Positions 1-10,150 of a stretch of DNA of 64,000 bases are shown piece by piece. The stretch's first letter is position 1; the number at the start of each line of letters is the position of its first letter. Position numbers and translations under genes: made by a program. Source of the DNA: Streptomyces sp. NBRC 110035 (GTDB lineage: Bacteria; Actinomycetota; Actinomycetes; Streptomycetales; Streptomycetaceae); NCBI RefSeq assembly GCF_000829695.1, contig NZ_BBNN01000021.1:156008-220007 (forward strand), read 5' to 3'. The notes beneath the pieces were generated by a model that was given only the letters and a program-made list of their open reading frames with translations, was not told the origin of the DNA and did no database searches.

Positions 1-1005
1 GCCGAGGTCGCCCCGCCCGCCTACCGCGGCCGGCTCGGCTCCTTCCAGCAAGCCGCGATCGTCATCGGCATCGCCGTCTCGCAGCTGGTCAACTGGGGCA
101 TCCTGAACGCGGCCGGCGGCGACCAGCGCGGCGAACTGCTGGGCCTGGAGGCCTGGCAGCTCATGCTCGGCGTCATGGTCGTCCCGGCCGTCCTCTACGG
201 ACTGCTCTCCTTCGCCATCCCCGAGTCCCCGCGCTACCTGATCTCCGTCGGCAAGCACGAGCGCGCCCGGAAGATCCTCGGCGAGGTCGAGGGCCGGGGT
301 GTCGACCTGGACGCGCGCGTCACCGAGATCGAGTCGGCGATGCACAGCGAGGAGAAGTCCCGCTTCAAGGACCTGCTCGGCGGCAGCTTCTTCTTCAAGC
401 CCATCGTCTGGGTCGGTATCGGCCTCTCGGTCTTCCAGCAGTTCGTCGGCATCAACGTCGCGTTCTACTACTCCTCGACGCTGTGGCAGTCGGTCGGCGT
501 CGACCCGACGGACTCGTTCCTCTACTCCTTCACCACGTCGATCATCAACATCGTCGGCACCGTCATCGCGATGATCTTCGTCGACCGCATCGGCCGCAGG
601 CCGCTCGCGATCATCGGCTCCGTCGGCATGGTGATCGGCCTCGCCCTGGAGGCCTGGGCGTTCTCCTTCGACCTCGTCGACGGCAAGCTCCCCGCCACCC
701 AGGGCTGGGTCGCGCTGGTCGCCGCCCACGTGTTCGTCCTCTTCTTCGCCCTGTCGTGGGGTGTCGTCGTCTGGGTCATGCTCGGTGAGATGTTCCCCAA
801 CCGGATCCGCGCCGCCGCCCTGGGCGTGGCCGCCGCCGCGCAGTGGATCGCCAACTGGGCCATCACCGCGAGCTTCCCGTCCCTGGCCGACTGGAACCTG
901 TCGGTCACCTACGTGATCTACACCGTGTTCGCCGCGCTCTCCATCCCGTTCGTCCTCAAGTTCGTCAAGGAGACGAAGGGCAAGGCCCTGGAGGAAATGG
1001 GCTGA
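1..1005 (+). CDS. glcP: Sugar (glucose) MFS permease, 5' end missing
   Basis: C-terminal 334 residues of a major facilitator sugar:proton symporter in the inner membrane. The reading frame is already open at base 1, so the true start lies outside the window. Sugar-porter signatures seen in order are PPAYRGRLGSFQQ at the very start, PESPRYL near residue 75, FQQFVGIN in the next helix, DRIGRRPL, and a charged tail ending ETKGKALEEM. About eight hydrophobic segments remain. In S. coelicolor the permease beside ftsY is the glucose permease GlcP (from memory), which supports glucose as substrate; the sequence alone shows only a sugar/H+ symporter. A very strong terminator follows. Confidence 0.88.
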   Translation, partial: AEVAPPAYRGRLGSFQQAAIVIGIAVSQLVNWGILNAAGGDQRGELLGLEAWQLMLGVMVVPAVLYGLLSFAIPESPRYLISVGKHERARKILGEVEGRGVDLDARVTEIESAMHSEEKSRFKDLLGGSFFFKPIVWVGIGLSVFQQFVGINVAFYYSSTLWQSVGVDPTDSFLYSFTTSIINIVGTVIAMIFVDRIGRRPLAIIGSVGMVIGLALEAWAFSFDLVDGKLPATQGWVALVAAHVFVLFFALSWGVVVWVMLGEMFPNRIRAAALGVAAAAQWIANWAITASFPSLADWNLSVTYVIYTVFAALSIPFVLKFVKETKGKALEEMG

Positions 1006-1103
1006 GCGCGGCCGCAGGGCCGATGCCGACGGGTCCCCTTCGGGCCGCCCGCCCCCCGGACCGAGGAGAAGGGTCCAAGTCCCCGCTGTCCCTCTCCTCG
1101 TAC

Positions 1104-1148
1104 CCCCGCCGCCCCGGCCCGGACCCCGTCCGGGCCGGGGCGGCGGGG
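1104..1148 (+). terminator. Very strong hairpin after glcP
   Basis: A perfect 21-bp inverted repeat (arms 1104-1124 and 1128-1148) separated by only three bases, almost entirely G and C, about 100 bases after the glcP stop. There is no T-run, as is usual for Streptomyces terminators. The rest of the 365-base gap 1006-1370 holds no supported gene; the ftsY promoter must lie between 1149 and 1370. Confidence 0.75.
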
Positions 1149-1370
1149 TGCCGCACCACCTCCGGCACCTCGTCCCGGAGGGAGACCCCCGACCGTGACG
1201 GGCAGGACCTGGCCCTCTCCTCCCCGTGCACAGGGCGGGCCGTGTGCGGGGGCGGACCCTGACCGGCGGGGCATCGGACCACCAGGCCGCAGGCGCCCGA
1301 CGGAACGGGGCGCGTCGTACGGGCCGCCCTCGGCACGGCCGGGGTGCCCATGGCTGATACTGGGGCTGTT

Positions 1371-2570
1371 ATGGACATCCTCATCCTTGCTGTAGTCATC
1401 GCCGTGGTCGTGGTCGGCGCGCTCGGCGGGCTCATCGTCGGCAGCCGCCGCAAGAAGCAGCTGCCCCCGCCGCCATCCGCCGCCCCCGACATCACCGCCC
1501 CACCGGCCGAGCCGCACGTCGGCGACGAGGCCGAGACGCCGCGGGAGGAACCGCGGCGCACCGTAGAGGAGGTTGACCTTCCGGACGGCTCCGCCCCGGT
1601 CGTCGTCGAGGAACCGCCCACCGAGGCGCCCGCGATCGAGATCCCGGAGCCCACCGCCGGCCGGCTCGTCCGGCTGCGTGCCCGTCTCTCCCGTTCGCAG
1701 AACGCGCTCGGCAAGGGCCTGCTCACCCTGCTGTCCCGCGAGCACCTCGACGAGGACACCTGGGAGGAGGTCGAGGACACACTGCTCACCGCCGACGTCG
1801 GCGTGCAGCCCACCCTGGAACTGGTGGAGCGGCTGCGTGAGCGCGTGAAGGTGCTCGGCACGCGCACCCCCGCCGAGCTGCGCGGACTGCTCCGCGAGGA
1901 ACTGGTCGCCCTGATCGACCCGGGCATGGACCGCACCGTGCACACCGAGAACGAGACCGGCGGTCCGGGCATCGTGATGGTCGTCGGGGTCAACGGCACC
2001 GGCAAGACCACCACCACCGGCAAGCTCGCCCGGGTCCTGGTCGCCGACGGCAACACCGTCGTCCTCGGCGCCGCCGACACCTTCCGCGCCGCCGCCGCCG
2101 ACCAGCTCGAGACCTGGGGCGAGCGGGTCGGCGCCCACACCGTGCGCGGCCCGGAAGCCGGCGACCCGGCCTCCGTCGCGTTCGACGCGGTCAAGGAGGG
2201 CAAGGAGATGGCCGCGGACGTCGTGCTCATCGACACCGCCGGCCGGCTGCACACCAAGACCGGCCTCATGGACGAGCTCGGCAAGGTCAAGCGGGTCGTG
2301 GAGAAGCACGCCCCGCTGGACGAGGTGCTGCTCGTGCTCGACGCCACCACCGGCCAGAACGGCCTGGTCCAGGCCCGGGTCTTCGCCGAGGTCGTCGACA
2401 TCACCGGCATCGTGCTCACCAAGCTCGACGGTACGGCCAAGGGCGGCATCGTGGTCGCCGTCCAGCGCGAACTGGGCGTCCCGGTCAAGCTGATCGGTCT
2501 CGGCGAGGGCGCGGACGACCTGGCGCCGTTCGAGCCGGACGCGTTCGTGGACGCGCTGATCGGCGAGTGA
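1371..2570 (+). CDS. ftsY: Signal recognition particle receptor FtsY
   Basis: SRP receptor GTPase (399 aa) that docks ribosome-nascent chain-SRP complexes at the membrane. Residues 1-24 form a hydrophobic N-terminal anchor, a common actinobacterial feature, followed by an acidic, proline-rich linker to about residue 100. The NG GTPase domain follows: P-loop GVNGTGKTTTTGK near 206, an RAAAADQL insertion-box motif, DTAGR near 287 and TKLDGTAKGG near 349. ATG 1371 is chosen over an in-frame GTG at 1344 because it begins exactly at the membrane segment and has GGGG about 5 bases upstream. It works with Ffh (10151-11701) and shares a bidirectional terminator with the convergent gene downstream. 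Confidence 0.97.
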   Translation: MDILILAVVIAVVVVGALGGLIVGSRRKKQLPPPPSAAPDITAPPAEPHVGDEAETPREEPRRTVEEVDLPDGSAPVVVEEPPTEAPAIEIPEPTAGRLVRLRARLSRSQNALGKGLLTLLSREHLDEDTWEEVEDTLLTADVGVQPTLELVERLRERVKVLGTRTPAELRGLLREELVALIDPGMDRTVHTENETGGPGIVMVVGVNGTGKTTTTGKLARVLVADGNTVVLGAADTFRAAAADQLETWGERVGAHTVRGPEAGDPASVAFDAVKEGKEMAADVVLIDTAGRLHTKTGLMDELGKVKRVVEKHAPLDEVLLVLDATTGQNGLVQARVFAEVVDITGIVLTKLDGTAKGGIVVAVQRELGVPVKLIGLGEGADDLAPFEPDAFVDALIGE

Positions 2571-2616
2571 GACCCCGTGGCGGCCGGCCGGACCGGACCC
2601 GCCCTGGAAACGCGAA

Positions 2617-2653
2617 GAAGCGCCCGCTTCCGGAATCCGGAAACGGGCGCTTC
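2617..2653. terminator. Bidirectional terminator between ftsY and the primase-like gene
   Basis: Long near-perfect hairpin: a 10-bp outer stem (2617-2626 with 2644-2653), one C/A mismatch, then a 6-bp inner stem around an AAT loop. It lies between convergent genes, so it can stop transcription from both sides. Confidence 0.85.
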
Positions 2654-2672
2654 GCCATGCGGGCACGGTGGC

Positions 2673-3338
2673 CTACGCCCGCGACCGGTGCACCACGTAG
2701 GCCAGCGTGCCCAGCACCAGGCGGGCCTCCGGCGGTTGGAGTGCCGAATCGAGGGCGGGGGAGCGCAGCCAGCGCACCGGACCGAGACCGCCCCGGTCGG
2801 ACGACGGCGCCGTGATGTGCGTACCGGGGCCGAGGCCGTGCAGGTCGAGGGCGGCCGGGTCGTCCCAGCCCATGCGGTAGAGCAGTTCGGGCAGCGCGGC
2901 GGCGGCGCCGGGGGCGACGAAGAACTGGGCCCGGCTGTCCGGGGTGGCGGCGACGGGGCCGACGGGCAGGCCCATGCGCTCGAGCCGGGCCAGGGCTCGG
3001 CACCCGGCGGGTTCCGCCACCTCGATCACGTCGAAGGCCCGCCCGACCGGCAGCATCATCGCGGCACCCGGGTACTCGGCCCAGATCTCCGACACGTCGT
3101 CCAGCGGGGCCCCGGCGGGGATCTCCGGCGCGAAATCCAGCGGATGCGCGCCCGGTGCCCGGCACCCCGCCCGGCCGCAGGAGCAGGCGCCGGCGGCGGC
3201 GCGGGCGCCCGGCACCACGTCCCAGCCCCACAGCCCGGTGTACTCCGCCACGGCGGTGCCCCCCGACCCGCGGCCCCGGCGGCGCGAGCCGGACCGGATG
3301 TCACGGATGCCCCGGCTGATACCGATCGTGAAGCCCAT
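2673..3338 (-). CDS. Bifunctional DNA primase/polymerase N-terminal-like protein
   Basis: 221-residue protein resembling the prim-pol N-terminal domain (archaeo-eukaryotic primase fold) found as stand-alone proteins beside ftsY in Streptomyces. Visible features are a Gly/Arg-rich start, a cysteine cluster (ACSCGRAGCRAPGAHPLDFA, residues about 55-75), an acidic DDVSEIWAEYPGA helix, and a segment around MLPVGRAFDVIEV where the family carries catalytic acidic residues. ATG 3338 is preferred to the longer frame (to 3518) because GGAGGGG sits immediately upstream and the extension is low-complexity. It diverges from nsdA. Actual primase activity is unproven; the domain is short and there is no helicase partner nearby. 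Confidence 0.72.
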   Translation of the reverse strand: MGFTIGISRGIRDIRSGSRRRGRGSGGTAVAEYTGLWGWDVVPGARAAAGACSCGRAGCRAPGAHPLDFAPEIPAGAPLDDVSEIWAEYPGAAMMLPVGRAFDVIEVAEPAGCRALARLERMGLPVGPVAATPDSRAQFFVAPGAAAALPELLYRMGWDDPAALDLHGLGPGTHITAPSSDRGGLGPVRWLRSPALDSALQPPEARLVLGTLAYVVHRSRA

Positions 3339-3663
3339 GCCCCCTCCAACGGGTCCGACGCACCGCCGGTTACGCAACGGGCGCGACGCGTGACTCTCTG
3401 TTCTCGACTTCCCGGTGCGGTCCTGCTCAGTCGGCGCTTCGGGGTGACCGGGGTGGTGTGTACGGTGCCGCGCGCCCCCGAGTGCGTCGCCGCACCACTC
3501 CTGGCCGTCCCGTGCCAAGTGAAGCGCGAGTCGGTCACGGCGAGTTCATTCGATGGGGTGGCGAATGGTGGCGATTCCGGGTTCGCCGTGGCTGGACGGG
3601 TGATCGTGGGGCTACGTTGTGTGCACGGTCCGCCGGGGCACATGCGCGTGCGGGTATGCCGGA

Positions 3664-3727
3664 GGCAACTCGGCATTCCGTTCGAAGGGTGGGAAGCGCC
3701 GGACGGCGGTTCCGGCAACCGGCATTC
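3664..3727 (+). promoter_or_regulatory. Direct repeats upstream of nsdA
   Basis: GGCAAC(T)CGGCATTC occurs at 3664-3678 and again at 3714-3727, 50 bases apart (about five helical turns) on the same face of the DNA. The second copy runs into TAGGG, a plausible -10. This may be an operator of nsdA. The whole 3339-3768 gap holds no supported gene; it also carries CATTCG/CGAATG arms at 3547-3552 and 3562-3567. Confidence 0.35.
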
Positions 3728-3768
3728 TGGTAGGGCTTGGCGCACTCAGCGGCAAGTGGTTTTCAGGG

Positions 3769-5277
3769 ATGGGGGCGTTCCAGTTGAGCGGCAACGGCGG
3801 TGGCGGGACGAACGCTGCGAGCAGTCAGAAGCGTCCGAACGAGCTGCTCGCCTCGTGGTTCGCCCGCAGCGGCTGGTCGAAGGGCGAGCTCGCCCGCCAG
3901 GTCAACCGCAGAGCCCGCCGACTGGGCGCCAACCACATCTCCACCGACACCTCGCGCGTGCGCCGCTGGCTGGACGGCGAGAATCCGCGCGAGCCCATCC
4001 CCCGGATCCTCGCCGAGCTGTTCTCCGAGCGCTTCGGCGTCGTCGTGTCCGTGGAGGACCTGGGCCTGCGCACCACCCGGCCCTCACCCTCCGCCACCGG
4101 CGTCGACCTGCCCTGGACCGGCCCGCAGGCCGTGGCCCTGCTCAGCGAGTTCTCGCGCAGCGACCTGATGCTCGCGCGGCGCGGTTTCCTCGGGAGCTCG
4201 CTGGCCCTCTCCGCGGGCCCGTCCCTCATCGAGCCCATGCAGCGCTGGCTCGTCCCCTCGCCGTCCGCGGCGCAGTCCCCCCCGGAGCCCGAGCCGGTCC
4301 CCGCCGGCCGCGCGCGCGGCCGGCTGTCCCCGCCGGAGCTGGACCTGCTGGAGACCACCACCGTGATGTTCCGGCAGTGGGACGCCCAGTGCGGCGGCGG
4401 CCTGCGCCGCAAGGCGGTCGTCGGGCAGCTCCACGAGGTGACGGACCTGCTCCAGGAACCCCAGCCCGCCCCGATCCGGCGGCGCCTGTTCAAGGTCGCC
4501 GCCGAGCTCGCCGAACTGGCCGGCTGGATGTCGTACGACGTCGGGCTGCAGCCCACCGCGCAGAAGTACCACGTCCTCGCCCTGCACGCGGCGAAGGAGG
4601 CCGGGGACCGGCCGCTCGGCTCGTACATCCTGTCGAATCTGAGTCGTCAGATGATCCACCTCGGCCGGCCCGAGGACGCCCTGGAGCTCATCCATCTCGC
4701 GCAGTACGGCAGCCGTGACTGCGCCGGCCCCCGCACCCAGGCGATGCTGTATGCGATGGAGGCCCGCGCCTTCGCCAACATGGGCCAGCCCGGCCGGTGC
4801 AAGCGCGCGGTCAGGATGGCCGAGGACACCTTCGCCGAGGCCGACGAGTGGGACGAGCCGGACCCCGACTGGATCCGCTTCTTCTCCGAGGCCGAGCTGT
4901 ACGGCGAGAACTCCCACTCCTTCCGCGACCTCGCCTACGTGGCGGGCCGCAGCCCCACGTACGCCTCGCTCGCCGAGCCGCTGATGCAACGGGCCGTCGA
5001 GCTGTTCGCCGCGGAGGCCGACCGGCACCAGCGGTCGTACGCCCTCAACCTGATCGGCATGGCCACCGTCCACCTGCTCCAGCGCGAGCCCGAGCAGGGA
5101 GCGGTTCTCGCCACCGACGCCATCAAGGCGGCCAAGAAGGTCCGCTCCGAGCGCGTCAACACTCGTATCCGAAAGACGGTCGGCACGGCCGTCCGGGATT
5201 TCGGCGACCGGGCCGACGTCGTCGACCTCACCGAGCGGCTCGCCGTCGAACTGCCGGAGACCGCCGAAGCGGTCTGA
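3769..5277 (+). CDS. nsdA: NsdA, negative regulator of differentiation
   Basis: About 502-residue regulator. NsdA is known in S. coelicolor as a repressor of sporulation and antibiotic production, with an N-terminal DNA-binding-like region and TPR-like helices. Here residues 20-110 form a helix-turn-helix-like block (WSKGELARQVNRRARRL, then RVRRWLDGENPREPIPRIL), followed by a Pro-rich linker near 170 and a long alpha-helical C-terminal half. Start uncertain: ATG 3769 has only a weak, close CAGGG, whereas TTG 3784 has GGGGG 8 bases upstream and would give 497 aa. The longer frame from 3619 is rejected because its extension is low-complexity. It lies upstream of amtB, separated by a palindrome and a GlnR box. 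Confidence 0.88.
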   Translation: MGAFQLSGNGGGGTNAASSQKRPNELLASWFARSGWSKGELARQVNRRARRLGANHISTDTSRVRRWLDGENPREPIPRILAELFSERFGVVVSVEDLGLRTTRPSPSATGVDLPWTGPQAVALLSEFSRSDLMLARRGFLGSSLALSAGPSLIEPMQRWLVPSPSAAQSPPEPEPVPAGRARGRLSPPELDLLETTTVMFRQWDAQCGGGLRRKAVVGQLHEVTDLLQEPQPAPIRRRLFKVAAELAELAGWMSYDVGLQPTAQKYHVLALHAAKEAGDRPLGSYILSNLSRQMIHLGRPEDALELIHLAQYGSRDCAGPRTQAMLYAMEARAFANMGQPGRCKRAVRMAEDTFAEADEWDEPDPDWIRFFSEAELYGENSHSFRDLAYVAGRSPTYASLAEPLMQRAVELFAAEADRHQRSYALNLIGMATVHLLQREPEQGAVLATDAIKAAKKVRSERVNTRIRKTVGTAVRDFGDRADVVDLTERLAVELPETAEAV

Positions 5278-5288
5278 CGTCCCAAAAC

Positions 5289-5304
5289 CCCGGAGATCTC
5301 CGGG
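5289..5304. repeat. Perfect 16-base palindrome after nsdA
   Basis: CCCGGAGATCTCCGGG lies 12 bases past the nsdA stop. It may be a weak terminator hairpin (6-bp stem, 4-base loop) or a protein-binding dyad. Between it and the GlnR box the 5278-5694 gap has no gene I can support. Confidence 0.45.
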
Positions 5305-5539
5305 AAATCCAGAACCCCGGCCGCGGCCGGCCCTCCCGAACCGCCCGACTCGGCTCCCCCATGCCAGGTCATCGGAAGGCCCGCCGCGGCCGGCACCTTT
5401 GTGCACCCGAGCCGGCGCCGCTCTCGCGGGCCCGGCTGCCCGCCGTCGTGGTGCCGCCACCGATGGGCGCGGTGCCGTGTGGCGAAGATTGCGTCACGAT
5501 AACGATCGGCACTGTCCGCATCCGGCAGTTCATCGACGC

Positions 5540-7367
<1,828 letters not shown>

Positions 7368-7395
7368 GGAAGACCGACGGAACAGGAGTCGCCGG

Positions 7396-9930
7396 GTGAC
7401 GAGCACCGACACGCACAACGAGACACAGGACTCGGGACCCAGCGGCTACGCGGCGGCCCGGCTGCGCCTCCTCACCGAGGGGGCGCGGTCCGGGCCGCCG
7501 CGCCGTGCCGCCCTCGCCCGGCTCACGGACGACTGGCTCACCGCACTGTTCACCGCGGGCACCGAACAACTGCGCGGTGCCTCCCTGATCGCGGTCGGCG
7601 GCTACGGGCGGGGCGAACTGTCCCCGCGCAGCGACCTCGACCTGCTCCTGCTGCACGACGGCAGCGACCCCAAGGCCGTCGCCGCCCTCGCCGACCGGCT
7701 CTGGTACCCGGTCTGGGACCTCGGCATCGCCCTCGACCACTCCGTACGCACCCCGGCCGAGGCCCGACGCACCGCCGGCGAGGACCTCAAGGTCCAGCTG
7801 GGCCTCCTGGACGCCCGGCACATCGCCGGAGACCTCGGCCTCACCGCCGCCCTGCGCACCACCCTCCTGGCCGACTGGCGCAACCAGGCACCCGAACGCC
7901 TTCCCGAACTCCAGGAACTCTGCGCCGAACGCGCCGAGCGCCACGGAGAGCTGCAGTACCTCCTGGAACCCGACCTCAAGGAGGCCCGTGGCGGGCTGCG
8001 CGACGCCACCGTCCTGCGCGCCGTCGCCGCATCCTGGCTCGCCGACGCCCCGCGCGAAGGCCTCGCCGACGCCCGCCGCCGGCTCCTCGACGTACGGGAC
8101 GCGCTGCACCTGACGACCGGCCGCGCCACCGACCGGCTCGCCCTCCAGGAACAGGACCAGGTCGCCGCCGAACTCGGCCTGCTCGACGCCGACGCCCTGC
8201 TGCGCCAGGTGTACGAGGCCGCCCGGGGCATCGCGTACGCCGGCGACGTCACCTGGCGCGAGGTCGGACGGGTACTGCGCTCCCGGGCCGTGCGACCGAG
8301 GCTGCGCAAACTGGCGAGGGAACGGAGCGACTTCCTCAGAAGGGCGGTGGCGGGCGGCGGGAGGGCGCCCGGCGGCGGAAAGCAGAACGCCGAGCGCTCG
8401 CCGCTCGCCGAGGGCGTCGTCGAGCAGGACGGCGAGGCGGTCCTCGCCCGCGCCGCCCGCCCCGAACGCGACCCCGTGCTCCCCCTGCGTGCCGCAGCCG
8501 CCGCAGCACAGGCGGGGCTCCCGCTGTCGCTCCACGCCGTCCGGCGCCTCGCCGCCACCGTGCGTCCGCTGCCCACCCCCTGGCCCGCCGAGGCCCGCGA
8601 ACAACTGGTGACCCTGCTCGGCTCCGGCCGCCCCACCGTCGACGTCTGGGAGGCACTGGAGGCGGAAGGCCTGATCACACGGCTGCTGCCGGACTGGGAG
8701 CGGGTCCGCTGCCGTCCGCAGCGCAACGCCGTGCACCTGTGGACCGTCGACCGGCACCTCATCGAGACGGCGGTCCGCGCCTCCGCCTTCACCCGGCGCG
8801 TGCACCGCCCCGACCTGCTCCTGGTCGCCGCGCTGCTGCACGACATCGGCAAGGGCTGGCCCGGCGACCACTCCGTGACCGGCGGGACCATCGCCTCGGA
8901 CATGGCCGCGCGGATCGGCTTCGACCGCGCCGACGCGGGCGTCCTCGCCACCCTCGTACGCCACCACCTGCTGCTCGTCGAGACGGCCACCCGTCGCGAC
9001 CTCGACGACCCGGCCACGGTGCGCGCGGTCGCCGACGCGGTCGGCACCCAGGGAACCCTGGAACTGCTGCACGCCCTGACCGAGGCGGACGCGCTGGCCA
9101 CCGGACCGGCGGCCTGGTCGTCCTGGCGCGCCTCACTCGTCGCCGACCTGGTCCAACGCGTCTCCGCGCTCCTGGCCGGGGACCCGCCGGAGGAGTCCGA
9201 GGCCGCCGCGCCCGCCGCGCCCACCGCCGAGCAGGAACGGCTCGCCCTCGAGGCGATCGCCACCGGCGGCCCGGTGCTGTCCCTGCGCGCCCAGACCGAA
9301 CCGCCCGCCGGGCCGCCGAAGGAAACACCGGCAGAACCGGAGCGGGCAGGCGAGCCGGAACCCCTCGGCGTGGAGCTGCTGATCGCCCTACCCGACCAGG
9401 CGGGCGTGCTCCCCGCGGTCGCCGGGGTGCTGGCCCTGCACCGCCTGACCGTCCGCACCGCCGAGCTGCGCACCCTCGACCTGCCGGAGGGCGTCGAGGG
9501 CTCCGTCCTGCTGCTCGACTGGCGGGTCGCCGCCGAGTACGGCTCGCTGCCCCAGGCCGCCCGCCTGCGCGCCGACCTCGTCCGCGCCCTGGACGGCACC
9601 CTGAACATCGCCGGCCGTCTCGCCGAACGCGACGCCGCCTACCCGCGCCGTCGGGGCGTGGTCCCGCCCCCGGCCCGGGTGACGGTCGCCCCGGCCGCGT
9701 CCCGTCTGGCCACGGTGATCGAGGTCCGGGCGCAGGACGCACCGGGACTGCTGTTCCGGATCGGGCAGGCGCTGGAGGGGGCGGGGGTACGGGTGCGCAG
9801 CGCGCACGCGAGCACGCTGGGCGCGAACGCGGTCGACGCCTTCTACGTGACGCAAGCGCCGGGTGTGCCTCTGCCGGGTGAAGAGGCGGAGGCGCTCGCG
9901 GGGAAGTTGCAGGAGATCCTGCGGGCATGA
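7396..9930 (+). CDS. glnD: PII nucleotidyltransferase GlnD
   Basis: 844-residue bifunctional enzyme that modifies and demodifies GlnK. Domains in order: nucleotidyltransferase with GGYGRGELSPRSDLDLLLL near residue 68; a helical linker with an unusual basic, Gly-rich patch near 320; an HD domain with LLHDIGKGWPGDHS near 480; and two C-terminal ACT domains starting near 656 and 775 (glutamine sensors). GTG 7396 has AGGAG seven bases upstream; the frame open from 7171 overlaps glnK and is rejected. In Streptomyces the activity is adenylylation of GlnK. Confidence 0.95.
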   Translation: MTSTDTHNETQDSGPSGYAAARLRLLTEGARSGPPRRAALARLTDDWLTALFTAGTEQLRGASLIAVGGYGRGELSPRSDLDLLLLHDGSDPKAVAALADRLWYPVWDLGIALDHSVRTPAEARRTAGEDLKVQLGLLDARHIAGDLGLTAALRTTLLADWRNQAPERLPELQELCAERAERHGELQYLLEPDLKEARGGLRDATVLRAVAASWLADAPREGLADARRRLLDVRDALHLTTGRATDRLALQEQDQVAAELGLLDADALLRQVYEAARGIAYAGDVTWREVGRVLRSRAVRPRLRKLARERSDFLRRAVAGGGRAPGGGKQNAERSPLAEGVVEQDGEAVLARAARPERDPVLPLRAAAAAAQAGLPLSLHAVRRLAATVRPLPTPWPAEAREQLVTLLGSGRPTVDVWEALEAEGLITRLLPDWERVRCRPQRNAVHLWTVDRHLIETAVRASAFTRRVHRPDLLLVAALLHDIGKGWPGDHSVTGGTIASDMAARIGFDRADAGVLATLVRHHLLLVETATRRDLDDPATVRAVADAVGTQGTLELLHALTEADALATGPAAWSSWRASLVADLVQRVSALLAGDPPEESEAAAPAAPTAEQERLALEAIATGGPVLSLRAQTEPPAGPPKETPAEPERAGEPEPLGVELLIALPDQAGVLPAVAGVLALHRLTVRTAELRTLDLPEGVEGSVLLLDWRVAAEYGSLPQAARLRADLVRALDGTLNIAGRLAERDAAYPRRRGVVPPPARVTVAPAASRLATVIEVRAQDAPGLLFRIGQALEGAGVRVRSAHASTLGANAVDAFYVTQAPGVPLPGEEAEALAGKLQEILRA

Positions 9931-9943
9931 CCTTTCGGTCATG
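9926..9943 (+). terminator. Hairpin at the glnD stop
   Basis: CATGACC and GGTCATG form a 7-bp stem around TTTC that includes the glnD stop codon. It is short but directly at the operon end. Confidence 0.45.
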
Positions 9944-9960
9944 TCGCGCGTCGACCGGAT

Positions 9961-10050
9961 GTGCTCCCCGCTGACGCGGGGGTGATCCGGCGACCGGCAG
10001 GCGTTCAGAGGGAGTGTCCACCTGCTCTCCGCCGACGCGGGGGCCCGCCC
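9961..10050 (+). CRISPR. Candidate two-repeat type I-E CRISPR remnant
   Basis: Repeat 1 at 9961-9989 (29 nt) begins GTGCTCCCCGC, continues TGACGCGGGGG and ends TGATCCG, the layout of type I-E repeats of actinobacteria with a CCCCGC/GCGGGG dyad. The second copy starts at 10022, exactly 61 bases later, which leaves a 32-nt spacer (9990-10021). It matches repeat 1 at 19 of its first 22 positions and then diverges, as terminal repeats often do. No third copy is found at 61-base steps either side, and no cas gene lies in the window. Hairpins at 10038-10078 overlap the second copy, so a terminator or attenuator for ffh is the alternative reading. Confidence 0.55.
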
Positions 10051-10150
10051 CCGTCCACTGACTGCAGCGGGCGGGGGCGATTTGCCTGCCGGGCCGGATA
10101 CCCTGGAGGGCAGCCCAGCTCCGCCCCCGACTCCGAGGACCGACGCCGCC

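Noticed and set aside
10038..10078. Simple terminator reading of the GC hairpins before ffh
   Set aside because: Not excluded, but it does not explain the 61-base spacing and shared sequence of the two copies, so the CRISPR reading is listed first.
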